DNA of 9,202 nucleotides, taken from the NCBI GenBank assembly GCA_964496245.1, contig CAZBZG010000196.1:1-9202 (forward strand), read 5' to 3'. The position numbers were made by a program, and so were the translations under genes. The notes under the pieces were generated by a model that saw nothing but the letters and a program-made list of their open reading frames with translations, was not told the origin of the DNA and ran no database searches. This DNA is from CAZBZG01 sp964496245. GTDB taxonomy: Bacteria > Planctomycetota > SZUA-567. Below are positions 7,536-9,202 of this stretch, one piece after another (within the stretch, counting starts at the first letter, position 1; every line of letters begins with the position of its first letter).

Positions 7536-7721
7536 TGCGTCGGGTCGACCAGACGTGATTGCAGTTCCACTGCTCCTGTGTTCGTTGGACAGCGCAAGCG
7601 AGCAAACGTCTGCCGCGCTTATAGCCCGGTGGATCGTGAGGGCAAATCCGTGCCGAGCAACACGTTGCAGGTGTACGGGGCTCGCCGGGCAACAAAAACC
7701 GAAAAATTCCGAGAATCTTAC
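7536..7721 (+). other. Intergenic region upstream of the HTH-receiver gene
   Basis: This spacer follows the DUF4175-like gene. I find no clear terminator for that gene. Small palindromes are present: GGTCGACC near 7548 and GCAAC-AC-GTTGC at 7657-7668, the latter about 55 bases upstream of the -35 and a weak operator candidate. Positions 7691-7720 are markedly A-rich (AACAAAAACCGAAAAATTCC), resembling an UP element directly before the -35 box. Confidence 0.4.
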
Positions 7722-7752
7722 TTGACATTAATACGAGAAGAAGTAGTATAAA
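7722..7752 (+). promoter_or_regulatory. Sigma70-type promoter of the HTH-receiver gene
   Basis: A perfect TTGACA (7722-7727) is followed by TATAAA (7747-7752) at 19 bases, or by TAGTAT (7744-7749) at the more usual 16 bases. An A-rich tract lies immediately upstream. Together these suggest strong constitutive transcription starting near 7757-7760, which is only a few bases before the ribosome-binding site. This is the best promoter in the window. Confidence 0.72.
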
Positions 7753-7770
7753 GGGCGAAAGGTAAAGATC

Positions 7771-8370
7771 GTGCAGAACGTGCAGGATACGCCGGAGCAT
7801 ACGGTCTCTTTCCCAGACAAACCGGTGTTGTCCACAGGTGACCTGGCTGAGTTCTGCCACGTGACAAAGCACACGATCATTTCAGCCATCGAGCGCGGTG
7901 AACTCGAAGCCAGCAGGACGCCAGGAGGGCACAACCGAATCCGCCGGGGAGACGCGGTTGCATTCATGCAACGCCACAATTTCATGCCAACCGCGAAGGC
8001 GAGCAAAATCCTGGTTGTGGATGACGAGGCCTTTGTGTACGATATCGTCGAAGAGATGTTCGGAGACAACGGCTACAAGATCTTTTACGCAGCGAACGGA
8101 TACGAGGCCGGAAAGCTGGCCGAGCGCGAACGTCCGGACGTGATTCTGCTGGACATTCTGCTCCCGGACGTGGATGGACGCGACGTGTGTCGGCACATCC
8201 GGGAAGAAAAGTTTGGAAAGGATTGCAGCATCCTGGCCGTGACCGCCTTGAAGGAACCGCAGGACGTACAAGCGATCTACGAGGCCGGGATCGATCATTA
8301 CATCGCCAAGCCGTTCCGCATCGAGGAACTGCGCGGCAAAGTGGAGGAGTTGCTGGAAGCCAAAAACTGA
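7771..8370 (+). CDS. Orphan HTH-receiver response regulator
   Basis: This is a 199-residue protein with the DNA-binding domain first. Residues about 20-68 form an excisionase/MerR-type winged HTH (STGDLAEFCHVTKHTI, then RTPGGHNRIRRGD), similar to BldC-class domains. Residues about 78-196 are a receiver domain with the acidic pair Asp84-Asp85, phosphoacceptor Asp128 in ILLDILLPDVDG, Thr158 in AVTAL and Lys180 in AKPF, so all phosphorylation residues are intact. Most response regulators carry the receiver at the N-terminus, so this order is reversed. No sensor kinase gene is adjacent, so the partner must be elsewhere. The GTG start at 7771 is chosen because AAAGG (7758-7762) lies 8 bases upstream; a second GTG at 7780 is less well placed. 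Base composition is visibly less GC-rich than the flanking genes. It probably binds DNA and changes transcription on phosphorylation; targets are unknown. Confidence 0.92.
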   Translation: MQNVQDTPEHTVSFPDKPVLSTGDLAEFCHVTKHTIISAIERGELEASRTPGGHNRIRRGDAVAFMQRHNFMPTAKASKILVVDDEAFVYDIVEEMFGDNGYKIFYAANGYEAGKLAERERPDVILLDILLPDVDGRDVCRHIREEKFGKDCSILAVTALKEPQDVQAIYEAGIDHYIAKPFRIEELRGKVEELLEAKN

Positions 8371-8422
8371 GTTTGCGGTCATACAGTTAAGATGAGCCGG
8401 GGTCCCTGGCGGGCACCAAATA

Positions 8423-8448
8423 CCTTCCCCAACTGCCCGACACCTGTG
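8423..8448 (+). repeat. 26-bp direct repeat, copy 1
   Basis: Copy 1 differs from copy 2 (8533-8558) at one position, C8430 versus T8540, and shares the core AACTGCCCGACACCTGTG. In this copy the end extends into an inverted repeat GACAC-CT-GTGTC (8439-8450). The two copies are 110 bases apart in the same orientation and lie on either side of the 11-bp hairpin. The layout recalls REP-like or other dispersed intergenic repeats, but only two copies are visible here. Confidence 0.85.
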
Positions 8449-8469
8449 TCCGTCACCCGATTCATCAGA

Positions 8470-8506
8470 GAGGCCTGCTTGTATGACCGCCCATGAAGCA
8501 GGCCTC
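8470..8506. repeat. Perfect 11-bp inverted repeat (hairpin)
   Basis: The arms GAGGCCTGCTT (8470-8480) and AAGCAGGCCTC (8496-8506) pair without mismatch around a 15-base loop (8481-8495). No T-run follows, so it is not itself a terminator. It sits midway between the two copies of the direct repeat. Confidence 0.8.
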
Positions 8507-8512
8507 CAATTT

Positions 8513-8584
8513 GGTGGGCCCGGGGGCGGCATCCTTCCCTAACTGCCCGACACCTGTGCCGTCCTTTGGGCCCGCCTTTTTTTT
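8513..8584 (+). terminator. Intrinsic terminator of the HTH-receiver transcript
   Basis: GGTGGGCCC (8513-8521) pairs with GGGCCCGCC (8568-8576). The stem continues inward through 8522-8526 against 8562-8566, with G-U wobbles and U8567 bulged, and then CGGCA (8527-8531) against TGCCG (8557-8561). This gives about 19 pairs around a 25-base loop. Eight T follow at 8577-8584. The loop contains the second copy of the direct repeat. It would end transcription from the regulator and insulate rpsA, which has its own promoter downstream. Confidence 0.72.
8533..8558 (+). repeat. 26-bp direct repeat, copy 2
   Basis: This is the second copy of the repeat described at 8423-8448. Here it forms most of the loop and part of the inner stem of the terminator hairpin. 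After the shared segment the copies diverge (GTGCCG here, GTGTCCG in copy 1). Confidence 0.85.
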
Positions 8585-8643
8585 CCTTCCCACGGCCGCT
8601 GAGGCCGCCCGCCACTCTCTTCGGTTTTGCGCCCAAAAGTTCC

Positions 8644-8671
8644 TTGCACGAAGGGGAGTTGGCGCTATAGT
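8644..8671 (+). promoter_or_regulatory. Candidate rpsA promoter
   Basis: TATAGT (8666-8671) matches five of six -10 positions. TTGCAC (8644-8649), which keeps the TTG, is 16 bases upstream. Transcription would begin near 8677-8679, leaving a leader of about 125 bases before the chosen rpsA start. The position just downstream of a strong terminator supports a separate transcription unit. Confidence 0.6.
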
Positions 8672-8675
8672 GGGT

Positions 8676-8773
8676 GCTTCGTTTCACGAAGCCGCCTTCT
8701 GGACGGGGCGGTACCGGCAGGGACGCTGCCTGGAACGAGGGCAGCCAGATGAGTGGAACTCCTGCGGCAGGAG
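8676..8773 (+). promoter_or_regulatory. Structured rpsA 5' leader
   Basis: Three compact hairpins lie in the predicted leader. GCTTCG-TTTCA-CGAAGC (8676-8692) is at the expected 5' end. GGCAG-GGACG-CTGCC (8716-8730) has a 3' arm that could instead pair with the downstream GGCAG at 8740-8744. CTCCTG-CGG-CAGGAG (8759-8773) has arms that are part of a 15-base palindrome and hold a GGAG. Ribosomal protein S1 is known in E. coli to repress its own mRNA through a folded leader; an analogous control here is inference. Confidence 0.45.
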
Positions 8774-8853
8774 ATGGTGCGGCAGGGGGGTGGAGTCGGA
8801 AACATGGTCAGACCAGGTCGATACGCACTTGTCAACAACGTGATCTCCGATGA
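8749..8853 (+). CDS. Possible 34-aa upstream ORF overlapping the rpsA start
   Basis: ATG at 8749 has GAGGG (8737-8741) 7 bases upstream, as good a ribosome-binding site as that of rpsA. The frame stops with TGA at 8851-8853, 50 bases past the chosen rpsA start. The product begins MSGTPAAGDGAAGG and has no known motif. It could be a leader ORF, or a sign that the rpsA N-terminus is interrupted by indels. Confidence 0.2.
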   Translation: MSGTPAAGDGAAGGWSRKHGQTRSIRTCQQRDLR

Positions 8854-9202
8854 GGAGCTGGAACGCGAGGTGTCGGCAGCCATGGGGGAGACTTCCCCTG
8901 AGGACGCCGAACGCATGCAGACCGAGAGTGTGGAACTTTTGGAGATGGGGTCCATCGTCAAGGGCCGCGTCCGGCGCATCACGGGCGAAGACGTGGTGGT
9001 GGACATCAACTACAAGGCCGAAGGGTTCGTGCCCATCTTCGAGTTTCCCCCGGATCGCCAGCCGCAGCCCGGCGACGAGATCGAGGTCCTGCTCGAAGAG
9101 ATCGATGACGATCGCGGGGAGATCCTGCTCTCCAAGCGCAAGGCCGACCGCATCCGCGGCTGGGAGCGGATCATGTCCGAGCACGACGTGGGCGACGTGG
9201 TC
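8804..9202 (+). CDS. rpsA: 30S ribosomal protein S1, N-terminal part
   Basis: This is the first 133 codons of ribosomal protein S1, which binds mRNA on the 30S subunit and helps start translation; the gene runs off the right edge. Residues about 47-113 form the first S1 OB-fold domain (GSIVKGRVRRITGEDVVVDI, then KAEGFVPIFEF and ILLSKRKA), followed by the linker helix RGWERI and the start of a second domain (EHDVGDVV). The start is not certain. ATG 8804 follows GTGGAG (8790-8795) with an 8-base gap. ATG 8882 follows GAGGTG (8867-8872) with 9 bases and would leave 24 residues before the domain, close to the E. coli layout. Residues encoded from about 8840 look coding (acidic helix ISDEELEREVSAA), which favours the earlier start. 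An in-frame TGA at 8750-8752 limits any extension. Confidence 0.88.
   Translation, partial: MVRPGRYALVNNVISDEELEREVSAAMGETSPEDAERMQTESVELLEMGSIVKGRVRRITGEDVVVDINYKAEGFVPIFEFPPDRQPQPGDEIEVLLEEIDDDRGEILLSKRKADRIRGWERIMSEHDVGDVV

Larger units (their letters stand above)
8371..8512 (+). other. Structured 3' region downstream of the regulator
   Basis: No coding is seen here. The stretch contains several interlocking complementary segments. GCGGTCATAC (8375-8384, just after the stop codon) is the exact reverse complement of GTATGACCGC (8481-8490). A perfect 11-bp hairpin has arms GAGGCCTGCTT (8470-8480) and AAGCAGGCCTC (8496-8506), and its 15-base loop holds that second 10-mer. CACCAAAT (8414-8421) complements ATTTGGTG (8509-8516). 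A smaller hairpin pairs CGGGCA (8410-8415) with TGCCCG (8434-8439). The pattern fits a pseudoknotted RNA or a folded mobile repeat; no known RNA family is recognised. Confidence 0.5.

Noticed and set aside
7536..7690. Terminator for the DUF4175-like gene
   Set aside because: Only short palindromes are present (GGTCGACC and GCAAC-AC-GTTGC), with no stem followed by a T-run.
7882..8532. 216-codon minus-strand frame over the regulator and the repeat region
   Set aside because: It is antisense to the HTH-receiver gene and has no domain; its N-terminal part is only the translated repeat.
8423..8558. CRISPR-like array
   Set aside because: Only two repeat copies are present, the single spacer contains a hairpin, there are no cas genes, and one copy forms a terminator loop.

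Overview
The window is high-GC bacterial DNA. It holds two halves that read away from each other, plus the 5' end of a ribosomal protein gene. Three things suggest the PVC/Planctomycetota region of the tree, or a similarly sulfatase-rich lineage such as Candidatus Hydrogenedentota: two sulfatase-family genes in one small operon, a very large DUF4175-like membrane protein with a Gly-rich SGEGRQGKSHGE-type motif, and an orphan regulator with an excisionase/MerR-type HTH in front of a receiver domain. This is recognition from memory, not a database result.

Positions 1-3560 (minus strand) are a three-gene operon read right to left: a sulfatase-superfamily hydrolase with Thr where the formylglycine-forming Cys/Ser should be (2115-3560), an MBL-fold metallohydrolase (1271-2014), and a canonical Cys-type sulfatase (1-1257, C-terminus cut by the window edge). 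No protein has an obvious signal peptide. Both sulfatases start behind an almost identical ACAAGGAGCC leader. A strong hairpin lies between the first and second genes.

Positions 3561-4274 are the divergent spacer. It holds a likely short zinc-ribbon gene (3937-4110), a doubtful ORF that overlaps its start in TTGA fashion (3620-3940), a candidate promoter for the minus-strand operon and another for the large plus-strand gene. Positions 4275-7535 encode a 1086-residue membrane-anchored DUF4175-like protein. The open frame continues upstream to 3624, but that extension does not look coding.

Positions 7536-8584 are a self-contained unit: an A-rich upstream element, a good sigma70-type promoter, a GTG-started HTH-receiver protein (7771-8370) visibly lower in GC than its neighbours, and a highly structured 3' region with two near-identical 26-bp direct repeats. 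That region ends in a long terminator hairpin with eight T. Part of the terminator stem can instead pair with an upstream segment, and the loop of a perfect 11-bp hairpin is complementary to a 10-mer just after the stop codon. This RNA-like architecture is the least explained and most interesting part of the window. Positions 8585-9202 carry a promoter, a structured leader and the first 133 codons of ribosomal protein S1 (rpsA), running off the right edge.
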